Origin: Paenibacillus sp. DCT19
GTDB taxonomy: Bacteria; Bacillota; Bacilli; Paenibacillales; Paenibacillaceae
Assembly (NCBI RefSeq): GCF_003268635.1
Contig: NZ_CP029639.1
Coordinates: 1,995,501-2,059,500, forward strand
Direction of reading: 5' to 3'
Length of the DNA: 64,000 nt
Shown here: one piece after another, positions 8,671 through 18,565 of the stretch
Numbering within the stretch: the first letter of the stretch is position 1
Layout of the letters: every line of letters begins with the position of its first letter
Position numbers and translations under genes: made by a program
The notes under the pieces: generated by a model
The model's input: the letters and a program-made list of their open reading frames with translations, nothing else
Told to the model about the DNA's origin: nothing
Database searches by the model: none

Positions 8671-9858
8671 ATGGAAGATAACAAGTTGAAAATCGAAAGC
8701 CGCTTAGCTCAAATTGGCTCTATTAATGAACCGGTCACAGGCGCAATTAACTTTCCAATCTATCAAGCAACAGCGTTTCGTCATCCGAAGCTTGGACAGA
8801 GCACGGGATTCGACTATATTCGTACAACCAATCCTACACGTAAAGTGTTGGAGGAAGCGGCCGCTGCACTGGAGTCTGGTGATGCAGGTTTTGCCTGTAG
8901 CTCAGGCATGGCAGCACTACAAACGATTTTTGCATTGTTCAGTCAAGGAGATCATCTGATTGTATCACTCGATCTGTACGGGGGCACATATCGTCTGCTT
9001 GAACGGATTCTGTCTCGTTTTGGTGTAACAGCAAGCTATGTCGATACGAATGATCTGGTTGCACTAGAGAAAGTTCTTCAGCCGAATACCAAAGCGGTCT
9101 TTATTGAGACACCAACGAATCCGCTGATGATGATTACAGATGTTGAAGCGGTAAGCACATGGGCGAAGAGCCATAACCTGTTGACTATTGTGGATAACAC
9201 ACTGTTAACGCCATTCTTCCAACGTCCAATCGAGCTTGGTGCGGATATCGTCATTCACAGTGCAACGAAGTACCTTGGTGGACATAACGATGTCCTTGCT
9301 GGATTGATTGTGACCAAAGGAGAGGAACTGTCAGCGGAAATGGCATTTCTACACAACTCCATTGGTGCAGTGTTATCTCCAACAGATTCCTACCAGTTGA
9401 TGAAGGGGATGAAAACATTGGCTCTTCGGATGGAGCGCCATGAATATAACGCATTAACAATCGCGAAGTATCTTTTGGAGCATCCAGCTGTTGGTGAAGT
9501 CTATCACCCAGGATTGTCGGATCATCCCGGATATGAGGTGCAGAACAAGCAATCCAGCGGTAACACAGGTATCTTCTCTTTCAAAGTGAAGGATGCTCGT
9601 TACGTAGAGCCATTGCTGCGTCATATTAAACTCATCGCATTTGCTGAAAGCTTAGGCGGTGTTGAATCATTAATGACATATCCAGCAGTACAAACTCATG
9701 CCGATATCCCGATTGAGATCCGTGATGCTGTCGGTGTAGATGATCGTTTGTTACGCTTCTCCGTTGGTATTGAGCACGCCGAGGATCTTATCGCAGATTT
9801 AGCCAATGCGCTCGCAGCAGCAAAACTCGAAATTGAAGGAGGAGCACATCATGAGTGA
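8671..9858 (+). CDS. metI: Cystathionine gamma-synthase / O-acetylhomoserine thiolyase MetI
   Basis: Pyridoxal-phosphate enzyme of the Cys/Met metabolism family (395 residues). It joins O-acetylhomoserine, made by MetA next door, with cysteine to form cystathionine or with sulfide to form homocysteine. K200 in HSATKYLGGH is the cofactor lysine, and TNPTR, SSGMAA and ETPTNP are family landmarks. GGGGG lies a few bases before the start. It sits 24 bases after metA and overlaps metC by eight bases, so the three genes form one transcript. Confidence 0.93.
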   Translation: MEDNKLKIESRLAQIGSINEPVTGAINFPIYQATAFRHPKLGQSTGFDYIRTTNPTRKVLEEAAAALESGDAGFACSSGMAALQTIFALFSQGDHLIVSLDLYGGTYRLLERILSRFGVTASYVDTNDLVALEKVLQPNTKAVFIETPTNPLMMITDVEAVSTWAKSHNLLTIVDNTLLTPFFQRPIELGADIVIHSATKYLGGHNDVLAGLIVTKGEELSAEMAFLHNSIGAVLSPTDSYQLMKGMKTLALRMERHEYNALTIAKYLLEHPAVGEVYHPGLSDHPGYEVQNKQSSGNTGIFSFKVKDARYVEPLLRHIKLIAFAESLGGVESLMTYPAVQTHADIPIEIRDAVGVDDRLLRFSVGIEHAEDLIADLANALAAAKLEIEGGAHHE

Positions 9859-11038
9859 ACAGAATAAAAATTCCGGTTCTTCTAATTCTTCTGAATTGAA
9901 ATTCGATACCAAACTGCTGCATTTCGGGGACGAGGTAGATAAAACAACGGGAGCTTCCAGTGTGCCGATCTATCAGGCATCCACCTTCCATCACTTTGAT
10001 ATTTTCAATCCACCACAACATGATTACAGTCGTTCCGGGAACCCAACACGTCAGGCTTTGGAGGATTACATCACGCTGCTTGAAGGCGGGGTACGTGGTT
10101 TTGCGTATTCTTCAGGGATGGCAGCGATCTCCAGTGTGTTCATGATGTTCTCGGCAGGGGATCACATCATCGTGACAGAGGATGTATACGGCGGAACGTA
10201 TCGCTTGCTAACCTCGATTCTTAATCGGATGCAGATCGAAACGACATTTGTAGATATGACTAAAATCGAAGAAGTGAAGGCAGCGATTCAACCGAATACA
10301 AAGGCTGTTTATATGGAGACCCCTTCCAATCCAACGCTGAAAATTACGGATATTGCAGCAGTGACATCATGGGCTCAGGAGCATGAACTCGTTACCATTT
10401 TGGATAACACATTTATGACTCCTTACTACCAGCGTCCAATAGAGCTAGGTGTAGATATCGTTGTACATAGTGCAACCAAGTTCCTTGGTGGTCACAGCGA
10501 TGTGTTGGCAGGGCTTGCCGTGGCTCGTACAGAAGCGCTTGGCAAACAGCTCAAGCAGTTACAGAACGGGTTGGGAACTGTGCTTGGTGCACAAGAGTCC
10601 TGGCTGCTGATGCGTGGTATGAAGACACTTGGCGCTCGTATGGCACACAGTGAACAGAGCACAGCCAAGCTTGCAGCATGGCTGAATGAACGAAGTGATG
10701 TTTCAGCCGTTTATTATCCAGGGTTACAAGAACATCCAGGTCGCGATGTGCATGAACGCCAATCAACTGGCTACGGTGCTGTCGTATCATTTGATGTAGG
10801 TTCTGGTGATCGTGCCAAAGCAGTGCTTAATCGTGTGAAACTGCCAATCGTTGCTGTAAGCTTGGGAGCGGTAGAGAGTATACTGTCTTACCCAGCCATG
10901 ATGTCTCATGCTGCTATGCCTGCGGCGGTTCGTCGTGATCGCGGAATTACGGATGGATTGCTTCGCTTCTCGGTCGGTCTTGAGGACATTGATGATCTGA
11001 TTGCAGATTTGGAGCAAGCACTAGAGGAATCCAAGTAA
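9851..11038 (+). CDS. metC: Cystathionine beta-lyase MetC
   Basis: Paralogue of the preceding gene (395 residues) expected to cleave cystathionine to homocysteine, pyruvate and ammonia. The cofactor lysine is K210 in HSATKFLGGH; SGNPTR and YSSGMAAIS are also present. The start is ATG 9851, inside the end of metI, with GAAGGAGGAG upstream. The assignment as lyase rather than synthase rests on order (metI-metC) and is not certain from motifs alone. No methionine synthase is seen nearby. A terminator follows. Confidence 0.9.
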   Translation: MSEQNKNSGSSNSSELKFDTKLLHFGDEVDKTTGASSVPIYQASTFHHFDIFNPPQHDYSRSGNPTRQALEDYITLLEGGVRGFAYSSGMAAISSVFMMFSAGDHIIVTEDVYGGTYRLLTSILNRMQIETTFVDMTKIEEVKAAIQPNTKAVYMETPSNPTLKITDIAAVTSWAQEHELVTILDNTFMTPYYQRPIELGVDIVVHSATKFLGGHSDVLAGLAVARTEALGKQLKQLQNGLGTVLGAQESWLLMRGMKTLGARMAHSEQSTAKLAAWLNERSDVSAVYYPGLQEHPGRDVHERQSTGYGAVVSFDVGSGDRAKAVLNRVKLPIVAVSLGAVESILSYPAMMSHAAMPAAVRRDRGITDGLLRFSVGLEDIDDLIADLEQALEESK

Positions 11039-11135
11039 GACAGGCTAAATTTTCTCTGAGCGTAGTAAATAAAAACAATTGGATATGTACGTGTTTTTGA
11101 ACAATCTCTATATGTCTGAATTTTCACTTATTTTT

Positions 11136-11164
11136 AAAGCACCTGCTCATAAGGTGCTTTTTTT
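11136..11164 (+). terminator. Terminator of the metA-metI-metC operon
   Basis: AAAGCACCT and AGGTGCTTT form the stem, with a T run after it, about 100 bases after the metC stop. Confidence 0.85.
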
Positions 11165-11291
11165 CACATGTAACCTGTGTTACGATAGTTGGAGTACAGA
11201 AATACGATGTTTTCACCGGAACTTGTGTATCTAATCCACAAGCTAGGATGATCGTTATCATATTTTCACTTCATGAGGGAGGCTTTTTATA

Positions 11292-12431
11292 ATGAGTACG
11301 GTAGACCGTATCTTAGATAAAGCCCTTCGGGGCGAGCGTTTGGATTTGGAAGATACGATTCAACTATTTGAATCGGACGAAGTGGACAAAATTGGGGCAG
11401 CAGCTAATGTCATTATGAAACGTATGCACCCTGAACCATACAGAACATTCGTAATTGGGCGTAACATCAACTACACAAACGTATGCGATGTATACTGCCG
11501 TTTTTGTGCTTTCTATCGTAGACCTGGTTCCGATGAAGGCTATGTATTGCCGGATGAACTAATCTTCCAGAAGATTCAGGAAACAGAAGACGTTAACGGT
11601 ACAGAGATTCTTATGCAAGGTGGTACAAACCCGAATTTGCCATTTAGCTACTACACAGACATTCTCAGAGAGATTAAAGTGCGTTTCCCGAATATCACGA
11701 TGCACTCCTTCTCTCCAGCTGAAATTATGAAGATGGTTGAAGTATCGGATGGCCTTTCACTGGAAGAGGTTGTTCGTGCGATTCACGAAGCGGGGTTGGA
11801 TTCCCTTCCAGGTGGCGGCGCTGAGATTCTAGACGACCGCACACGTCGCAAAATCAGTCGTCTTAAAGGCTCATGGCGCGATTGGATGGACGTTATGCAA
11901 ACGGCTCACCGGATTGGTATGAATACAACAGCAACGATGGTAATTGGTCTTGGTGAATCCATGGAAGAGCGTGCATTGCATCTGATGCGTGTTCGTGAAG
12001 CTCAGGATGAATGTATCGCTAATAAATATGATTCCGAAGGATTCTTGGCATTTATTCCGTGGACATTCCAGCCGGACAATACGAATCTCAAGTTAGAGCG
12101 TCAGACACCTCAAGAGTATCTAAAAACGGTAGCAATCAGCCGTCTCGTGCTGGATAATATCAAAAACATTCAATCCTCATGGGTTACAATGGGACCTGAG
12201 ATTGGTAAGAAATCACTGGAGTTTGGTTGCAATGACTTCGGTAGCACAATGATCGAGGAGAATGTCGTATCCGCTGCAGGTGCAACCTACAAAGTAAACA
12301 TTGGTTCAATTCTGCAACTAATTCGTGAAGCAGGCTATATTCCAGCGCAACGTAATACCAGATATGAAATTTTGCGTATGTTTGATGAGGAAGAGAACAC
12401 CCTTGAGCAAGACTTCGTTATGCAAAACTAG
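11292..12431 (+). CDS. mqnC: Cyclic dehypoxanthinyl futalosine synthase MqnC
   Basis: Radical SAM enzyme of the futalosine route to menaquinone (379 residues). C65, C69 and C72 in CDVYCRFC hold the 4Fe-4S cluster. Other family blocks are FVIGRNINYTNVCDVYC, ILMQGGTNP, SFSPAEI and LPGGGAEILDDR. MqnE, its closest relative, has a different central region, so MqnC is the better call. The start at 11292 is preceded by GAGGGAGG. It stands alone here; the other mqn genes are not in this window. A terminator follows. Confidence 0.9.
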   Translation: MSTVDRILDKALRGERLDLEDTIQLFESDEVDKIGAAANVIMKRMHPEPYRTFVIGRNINYTNVCDVYCRFCAFYRRPGSDEGYVLPDELIFQKIQETEDVNGTEILMQGGTNPNLPFSYYTDILREIKVRFPNITMHSFSPAEIMKMVEVSDGLSLEEVVRAIHEAGLDSLPGGGAEILDDRTRRKISRLKGSWRDWMDVMQTAHRIGMNTTATMVIGLGESMEERALHLMRVREAQDECIANKYDSEGFLAFIPWTFQPDNTNLKLERQTPQEYLKTVAISRLVLDNIKNIQSSWVTMGPEIGKKSLEFGCNDFGSTMIEENVVSAAGATYKVNIGSILQLIREAGYIPAQRNTRYEILRMFDEEENTLEQDFVMQN

Positions 12432-12475
12432 TTATACATTGAACATAAGCTTTTGATACCTTAAGAAGCCATAAT

Positions 12476-12516
12476 GCCGCGATGATCCTTCATACAGAAG
12501 GACGTCGTGGCTTTTT
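12476..12516 (+). terminator. Terminator after mqnC
   Basis: GCCGCGATGATCCTTC pairs with GAAGGACGTCGTGGC (imperfect), followed by TTTTT. Confidence 0.8.
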
Positions 12517-12682
12517 GCATTCACCGACTATTATTTCCCATATATAAAATGGCAGAACCTAATCAGATCATGAAACAGTATATAATTCACATTTGAAGGT
12601 ATTTTATATTCTTTTTGAACTGTTACAATGAAAAGGCAATGCAGTTAGATGAGATCAGATGACATATGAGGAGAGGGGCAGG

Positions 12683-13615
12683 ATGATGAAGCAAAGATTA
12701 CTTGGAAGAACAGGACTGAACGTGCCCGTACTAAGCTTCGGCGCATCCTCATTAGGTTCGGTATTTCGTGATATTGATCCTAACGAAGGCATTCGAACTG
12801 TACATGCTGCACTAGATGCAGGAATGAACTATATTGATGTATCTCCTTATTATGGATTAACGAAAGCCGAGACCGTACTAGGTAATGCAATTCGTAATGT
12901 GCCACGTCAATCCTACACGTTATCAACGAAGGTAGGACGGTATGGTGAGGATGAGTTTGATTTTTCACGTAAGCGCATTCAGGAAAGTGTGCAGCAGAGC
13001 TTAAAACGACTTCACACCGACTATTTGGATATGTTGTTTCTTCATGATATCGAATTTGTACCCGTTGAAATCATCATTGAAGAAGCTTTTCCAACTTTGT
13101 TAGAACTCAAAGAGCAAGGAGTCATTCGATATGCGGGCATATGTGGACTGCCGTTAACCTTGTTTGAGAAAGTATTACCACAGATCGAAGCCGATGCAAT
13201 CATCTCGTATTGTCATTACACCTTGAATGATACGTCGTTATTGTCGTTACTACCACTATTGGAGGAACGTAATGTTGGACTTGTGAATGCTTCGCCACTC
13301 GCCATGGGGTTGTTAAGCACCAGAGGTGCATCAGCTTGGCATCCTGCGAGCGAAAAAGTGAAGCAGGTTTGTCTGGAGGCAGCACAATTCTGTGCCGAGC
13401 AAGGTAGTGATATCGCTAAGCTGGCTGTACAATATGCAACCGCCAATGATCAGATTCCAACCACTCTAGTGAGTAGTGCAAGTGTTGAGAATATTCGGAA
13501 GAACGCTGGTTGGGTAGATGAGACGTTAGACGAGGAATTGCTCTCAGCCGTGCTCCGTATACTTGCACCGATTCATAATGAAACCTGGCCAAGTGGTCTT
13601 TTAGAATATAATTGA
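12683..13615 (+). CDS. Aldo/keto reductase
   Basis: NAD(P)H-dependent aldo/keto reductase (310 residues) resembling the L-galactose/D-threo-aldose dehydrogenase branch. RLLGRTGLNVPVLSFGASSL opens the barrel; the active-site tyrosine is in VSPYYG, the lysine in STKVGRYG and the histidine in FLHDIE. It probably oxidises a sugar lactol or reduces the reverse; the substrate is unknown. ATG 12683 and 12686 are both possible, with GAGGAGAGGGG upstream. It is followed 33 bases later by a zinc alcohol dehydrogenase, forming a likely two-gene sugar dehydrogenase operon. Confidence 0.85.
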   Translation: MMKQRLLGRTGLNVPVLSFGASSLGSVFRDIDPNEGIRTVHAALDAGMNYIDVSPYYGLTKAETVLGNAIRNVPRQSYTLSTKVGRYGEDEFDFSRKRIQESVQQSLKRLHTDYLDMLFLHDIEFVPVEIIIEEAFPTLLELKEQGVIRYAGICGLPLTLFEKVLPQIEADAIISYCHYTLNDTSLLSLLPLLEERNVGLVNASPLAMGLLSTRGASAWHPASEKVKQVCLEAAQFCAEQGSDIAKLAVQYATANDQIPTTLVSSASVENIRKNAGWVDETLDEELLSAVLRILAPIHNETWPSGLLEYN

Positions 13616-13648
13616 GATCATCCAGAAAGCTTCTAAGGGGGAATAGAG

Positions 13649-14662
13649 ATGAGAGCTGTCGTATGTGAAGAAGTTGAACATTTATCTTTACAGGATGTGC
13701 CTGAGCCTGAACGAACAGAGCATGAAGCGATTGTTTCAATTAAACGCATTGGTATCTGTGGTACAGACCTTCATGCATATAAGGGGAACCAACCCTTTTT
13801 TACGTATCCTCGCATTTTAGGACATGAATTGGCAGGCGTCATCGAGGAGATCGGACAGAACGAAGCAGGTCTACAGATCGGTGACACGGTTAGCATTATT
13901 CCCTATTTGCACTGTGGGCGATGTATTGCTTGTCGTTCAGGTAAAACCAATTGCTGTGTCTCTATGCAGGTGATGGGGGTACATGTGGATGGAGGCATGC
14001 GGGAAAGAATAGCCGTGCCTGTAACCCATCTATTGCGAGCGGATGGGCTGACGCTGGATGAAGCTGCTATGGTGGAACCCCTAAGTATTGGAGCTCATGC
14101 CGTAAGGAGGGCTAGATTACAACCCGGAGAACAGGTTGTTGTCATTGGTGCAGGGCCGATCGGGCTTGGTGTAATGGCATTTGCGAAACAAGCGGGAGCT
14201 AAGGTTATTGCCGTGGATCGTAATCAGGAGCGATTGGAACTTAGCCGCTCTTTGGCAGGGGCAGACGTCCTGGTACAAGCAACAGGACAAGCGGTAGAAC
14301 AAGTCAGAGAAGTTACGGGAGGAGATTACGCCACCGCAGTCTTCGATGCAACAGGCAACGTGAATTCGATGAATGAAGCCATTCAGTATGTTGCTCATGG
14401 TGGGCAGTTGATATATGTAGGTTTGGTCAAAGCGGATATTACCTTCCATGACCCAGAGTTTCATAAACGGGAGATGAGTATAATGGGAAGTCGGAATGCG
14501 ACGCGAGAGGACTTTGAACAGGTCATGCAGGTTTTGCGAGCGAAGAAGCTGGATTTGGATACCTACCTTACGCATCGAACGCCATTTGACCTGTTACCTT
14601 CGGCAATTGAGCAGTGGCTGCTTCCAGAGTCTAGAGTCGTAAAAGCGATCGTTGAATTATAG
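13649..14662 (+). CDS. Zinc-binding alcohol dehydrogenase (sugar-acid/polyol type)
   Basis: Medium-chain zinc dehydrogenase (337 residues). The catalytic zinc site is seen in GICGTDLH and LGHELAGVIEE. The structural zinc cysteines are in CGRCIACRSGKTNC. The Rossmann glycine motif is VIGAGPIGLG. It resembles polyol or galactonate dehydrogenases (LgoD/YjjN type), so a sugar acid or polyol is the likely substrate, but this cannot be fixed from sequence. AAGGGGGAAT precedes the start. Together with the upstream aldo/keto reductase it suggests oxidation of a rare sugar. Confidence 0.85.
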   Translation: MRAVVCEEVEHLSLQDVPEPERTEHEAIVSIKRIGICGTDLHAYKGNQPFFTYPRILGHELAGVIEEIGQNEAGLQIGDTVSIIPYLHCGRCIACRSGKTNCCVSMQVMGVHVDGGMRERIAVPVTHLLRADGLTLDEAAMVEPLSIGAHAVRRARLQPGEQVVVIGAGPIGLGVMAFAKQAGAKVIAVDRNQERLELSRSLAGADVLVQATGQAVEQVREVTGGDYATAVFDATGNVNSMNEAIQYVAHGGQLIYVGLVKADITFHDPEFHKREMSIMGSRNATREDFEQVMQVLRAKKLDLDTYLTHRTPFDLLPSAIEQWLLPESRVVKAIVEL

Positions 14663-14690
14663 AGTTCGTTCCTCACAATTATAAATACTA

Positions 14691-14746
14691 AAAACTCTCT
14701 CAGATCTTCAGGATAACAAGTATCCAGAAGGTAGAGAGAGTTTTTG
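14691..14746. terminator. Bidirectional terminator between the dehydrogenase and the YitT gene
   Basis: ACTCTCTC and GAGAGAGT close a long stem that includes GGATA-ACAAG-TATCC; A and T runs flank it. It serves the plus-strand dehydrogenase operon and the convergent minus-strand gene. Confidence 0.85.
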
Positions 14747-14806
14747 GTGTCTTACCTATATAGTATTAATCGTGTTTAAGAAGTAAAGATCACTTCTCTG
14801 GATTGG

Positions 14807-15694
14807 TCACAAGACCCGCATGGGATCAATGTGTCGCACGATTGATTTGAGCCAGATCATTTCAAGAAAGTGAACCTCGTAATAGAGTGCGCCTGGAAAA
14901 TGTTGAACCCATCCATCGCTTGCAGCTGATTGTATAGAATGACTAGACGGGTTAGATGTTAAAGGTTCTCTGCGCAATCGTTTCCGCAAAGCCTGCGTGA
15001 CTTGATCCCTTTGCGCGGTTAAAATATACACCTTACGTTTCGCAGAGAATCCACGGAAAGCCACGTACACCATTTCATAAGCAATCAGATATGCGATGAC
15101 AGAATACATGGCCTGATCCCAACCAAATACAACACCAGCAGCCGTTAGAATCAGCAAGTTAAGCAGCATGATTATTTTTTCGATAAGCATCCGTTTCCCG
15201 CTAAATAAACGTTCAGGTGGCCGAGAAGACGGATCACCGATTTCCAGCGTATCCAGTGTCCCGCCATAACGCACCACTAGCCCAATTCCTATTCCCAGAC
15301 ATAACCCGCCGAACATCGCTGCGGCAAGTGGATGTTCTACTAGTGGTGGCATGGGATGAAGCACGATGGCACCGATCGAAAAGACAACCAGACCCAACAC
15401 AGTAACGAGTACAAACTTTTTCTGCACGATCTTATAGGATAAAAATATAAATGGAACGTTGAATAAGAAGAGGAATAATCCAATTCTCATCTCAGTCCAA
15501 TGGGCAAATAACGATGAAATGCCCGTAATGCCTCCAATAATGATTTTATTGGGATGAAGGAACAATTCAAGTCCCACGGAGGCCAGAATGCCACCTGCTA
15601 TCACAAGTAAAAGATTTAACAGGCGACGGCTCGATGAGATTCTGGTCTTGGTGGTTTGTGGCGCCGGATTAGCCGATATCAGAGGTGCCTTCAT
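14807..15694 (-). CDS. YitT/DUF2179 family membrane protein
   Basis: Polytopic membrane protein with an N-terminal YitT domain (about five helices, from NLLLVIAGGILASVGLELFL) and a C-terminal cytoplasmic DUF2179 domain (KVYILTAQRDQVTQALRKRL to IVRHIDPMRVL). Length 295, usual for the family, whose function is unknown. AAAGGAGG lies upstream of the start. One oddity: residues about 152-170 (GDPSSRPPERLFSGKR) are polar where relatives have a hydrophobic helix. A shift of frame there gives VIRLLGHLNVYLAG, so a local sequence error is possible. Confidence 0.8.
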   Translation of the reverse strand: MKAPLISANPAPQTTKTRISSSRRLLNLLLVIAGGILASVGLELFLHPNKIIIGGITGISSLFAHWTEMRIGLFLFLFNVPFIFLSYKIVQKKFVLVTVLGLVVFSIGAIVLHPMPPLVEHPLAAAMFGGLCLGIGIGLVVRYGGTLDTLEIGDPSSRPPERLFSGKRMLIEKIIMLLNLLILTAAGVVFGWDQAMYSVIAYLIAYEMVYVAFRGFSAKRKVYILTAQRDQVTQALRKRLRREPLTSNPSSHSIQSAASDGWVQHFPGALYYEVHFLEMIWLKSIVRHIDPMRVL

Positions 15695-15800
15695 ACGTCA
15701 TCCTCCTTTGTGCGGTTCCGAGCCCTTCTCCCTGGGTAATTTACAGAAAGATCGGCGTAGAGCCGCGAGTTGCTATATAATGCCTATTCAGATAGACATG

Positions 15801-17035
15801 TTATCCTTCTTTTTGCAAAACCTTAGGTTCTTCTTTTTTCTTGCGTGGATCTTTGAACTTGAATATTTTATCCAAAATTCTAAACACATGTTTGGACTCT
15901 TTGGTCAACAATGGTCCAAGGATTGCCAGAATGAGTACATACAACGCGGCAAATGGTTGAATCATTGCCATCCCCCGGCTTTACCCATGTTGGCCAAGAT
16001 AATGGAAAATTCACCACGTGACACAATGGTTAATCCAATATTAGCCGATGCTTTTGGAGATAAGCCTGCGCTACGTCCAGCCAGCATGCCTGCAAGGAAA
16101 TTACCAAACAATGTTAGAGCTACTGCAATCAGAGCTAACCACACGGCATCGCCACCCAGAGACAACGGATCAATGGAGAGCCCGAAGCTGAAGAAGAAGA
16201 TAGCTCCAAAGAAGTCACGGAACGGTAGAATCAAGTGCTCAATCCGTTTAGCGTGTTCCGTTTCAGCAAGAACGAGTCCGACTAACAAAGCCCCAATGGC
16301 TTCAGCAACATGAATGGTTTCAGAGAAACCGGCCACGAGGAACAATGCACCGAATACAACGAGTGAGAATATCTCGTTAGATCGTATTTTAAGCAGTTTA
16401 TTCAATAATGGCGTTGCTTTACGTCCAAGAATAATCACAATTAACATGAACCCAAGGGCAATAAGTGCGGACATAATGACGCCTCCGATGGAGGATGAAT
16501 CACTGAGTACCAGTCCGGACAAGATCGAGATGTATACAGCGAGAAACACATCTTCAAACATGATGATTCCCAGGATCATTTCAGTCTCTGGATTAGCTGT
16601 ACGTTTCAGATCGACGAGTACCTTGGCTACAATGGCACTTGATGAAATAGTGGTGATACCTGCAATAACCAATGCTTCTGCAACTGGGAAACCGGAAGCA
16701 AAACCGAATATTAATCCCAGTGTAAAGTTAATACCGATATAGATCGAGCCGCCAACTGCAATAGAGCGACCCGATTTAACTAAACGACCTACCGAGAATT
16801 CAAGACCAAGGTAGAAGAGAAGGAACAAAATACCAATCCGACCCATGAAATCAATAAACGGCTGACTCTCAATGAAACGGAAGTCCATATGCCAAATCTT
16901 CATGGCATGTGGCCCAACGGCCATTCCGACTAAAATATAAAACGGAACAACCGAAAAACGTAGTTTAGCAGATAGGAGTCCGGCTGCTGCAATGAGCACC
17001 AGCGCCAGACCCACTTCGAATATCAAATGATCCAT
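15801..17035 (-). pseudogene. Cation/proton antiporter (KhtU-like, CPA2), one frame break near the C-terminus
   Basis: Membrane antiporter of the CPA2/KefB family (KhtU type), expected to export potassium or another monovalent cation in exchange for protons. Blocks include LLFYLGLEFSVGRLVKSGRS, GITTISSSAIVAKVL and IVSRGEFSIILANMGKAGG. As read it stops at 15962 (357 residues), cutting off the last helix. Adding one G on the coding strand at the run 15972-15976 continues the frame through MIQPFAALYVLILAILGP to a charged tail ending KVLQKEG at 15801 (411 residues). This fits the pattern of single-base G/C run losses in the window. It directly follows its regulatory subunit gene. Confidence 0.82.
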
Positions 17036-17533
17036 TCACTCACCCCTCCCGCTCAGGAGGAGGGATTTAAACAGTTTCTGTTGATTGCGTTCGCCAACGG
17101 CTACCACCGTGGATTCTGCACTGATAACTACCTCCGGACCTGGGCTGATATGTTTTTTGTGGTTTTTCTCAACAACGGCAATAACCGTTGCTCCAGAGTT
17201 TTGACGTACGTCTAGTTCGCCAATGGATTTACCGATACATCCGTAGGATGCCTCAATTTTGTACCATTCAATGATCAGATCATCAAAAGTAACTTCAATG
17301 TTCTCAAGTTGTTTAGGCTTATAGGTCAAGCCGCCGACAATAGCAGCGATCTGTCTTGCTTCATAATCATCCAGGGTGATCATGGAGATGCTTTGATCTG
17401 GATCATCGTATTCAAAGTGATACATTTCACGACGTCCATCATCGTGAATAATGATTACAATTTTATCGCCACTGCTCGTTTCAATCTGAAATTTCTTACC
17501 GATACCTGGTAGATCCGTTTCGCGTACATCCAT
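17036..17533 (-). CDS. Antiporter regulatory subunit with TrkA-C domain (KhtT-like)
   Basis: Soluble 165-residue protein; the C-terminal half is a TrkA-C (RCK-C) ligand-binding domain ([20 protein letters not shown]). It resembles KhtT, which partners KhtU and responds to nucleotides or other ligands to gate cation efflux. AAGGAGG precedes ATG 17533. Its TGA is followed immediately by the antiporter ATG, so the pair is co-translated and probably forms one complex. Confidence 0.88.
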   Translation of the reverse strand: MDVRETDLPGIGKKFQIETSSGDKIVIIIHDDGRREMYHFEYDDPDQSISMITLDDYEARQIAAIVGGLTYKPKQLENIEVTFDDLIIEWYKIEASYGCIGKSIGELDVRQNSGATVIAVVEKNHKKHISPGPEVVISAESTVVAVGERNQQKLFKSLLLSGRGE

Positions 17534-17883
17534 GGATAGTTGCCTCCTTAAAATGAGGGCTGGCCACAGAAGACAGGCTTATTTCCCGTAAATAGAATGA
17601 TCTAACGATGGGAAGAAACATTAAATATGCGGGTAAACAGAGCCAGGGACTCCTGACACACAGCCGTTTGTTTTGAATTGAATATGAAATATGGGTATGA
17701 CAAAAGAGTGCTGCAAAGATTGGCATCAAAGCCAATAGGGTATTGTTATCTAACTTAGCTAAAAGAGTATTGAGTTATGCACAAGTATTCCGTCTTTTCA
17801 TAAATGAGTAAAGAGGAACCTCTATGCAAAGCAACCTTAAATACGCTGCAACGACTAGCGAAGAGTGTAGACGTATTTTGGTG
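17534..17883. other. 350-bp stretch without a recognised gene
   Basis: Contains the upstream region of the antiporter operon (minus strand) and the 3' end region of the small gene at 17884-18258. A short hairpin ATTGGC-ATCAAA-GCCAAT lies near 17719-17736. The open frames here lack ribosome binding sites and family features. Confidence 0.6.
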
Positions 17884-18258
17884 CTATAGGAGTGGGGAAA
17901 CATACATACTGGTGTATTTGATAGGTAGCAGAATTAATCTGCGCTTAAACAGACAAATCAACGGTTTAAAGGGCAGACGTGGCGTCGGAATCCGAAGTAT
18001 CAATAGCAATGCAAGCACAAGAAAGACTGGTTTCTTATGCACAACCGCAAGGAGTTTAGCCATCACTTGTGGGTATCTACGGATGACGGGCTTCTGTTGA
18101 GACTCTGGAATCTGAATCATTATTTCCTTGTTAGAGTTGGAATCAACAGATACGCCGACAGCGGATTCTGTCTGCATCGGAATAGGGAAGCAGAGGGCTT
18201 GGAATACGCACAAAATGATAATCAAAACGCTGCGAAGAATTCTTGGTTGTGTTCTCAT
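17884..18258 (-). CDS. Hypothetical small membrane protein
   Basis: A 124-residue protein I do not recognise. The N-terminus looks like a signal anchor (MRTQPRILRSVLIIILCVFQ), followed by a polar stretch, then a second hydrophobic helix (KPVFLVLALLLILRI) and a basic C-terminal part rich in proline and leucine. AAGGGGGGAA lies just upstream of ATG 18258, the main support that the gene is real. It is divergent from ytxC, with about 300 bp between the starts. Confidence 0.55.
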   Translation of the reverse strand: MRTQPRILRSVLIIILCVFQALCFPIPMQTESAVGVSVDSNSNKEIMIQIPESQQKPVIRRYPQVMAKLLAVVHKKPVFLVLALLLILRIPTPRLPFKPLICLFKRRLILLPIKYTSMYVSPLL

Positions 18259-18565
18259 TCTGGCTTCCCCCCTTTTCCGTGAAACATACTGTTATAAAAA
18301 TAATAACACATTTTTGGCTGATCTCCAAACCACTTTCGAAAAACCAATGCAATTTTTTGTGAATAAAGACCCCATTTGGTCAGCAACATGTAGTATAAAA
18401 CTAGGAAATAAGCCGCTAGATCTTGTACTTTAGAACGATTAAGAGTGAATGTGGCAAAATGCTGAAATATACTGAGAAATCATGACATGCTTTCCATCAA
18501 TCCGCTTCGTATATCCCCATACACCTTGCCATATACTTTGAACAGGACGGAAAGGAGTGATTTTT
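18259..18565. promoter_or_regulatory. Divergent intergenic region, small membrane protein / ytxC
   Basis: An AT-rich stretch of about 300 bases separating the minus-strand small gene from plus-strand ytxC. It must hold both promoters, but I see no clear consensus promoter. No gene-like frame is present. Confidence 0.5.

Noticed and set aside
15588..16742. Plus-strand open frames opposite the antiporter gene
   Set aside because: They lie antisense to a clear membrane protein gene, have no ribosome sites and show biased composition expected of a shadow frame.
17804..18100. A 98-codon plus-strand frame
   Set aside because: No ribosome binding site; it overlaps the minus-strand small membrane protein, which has a good one.
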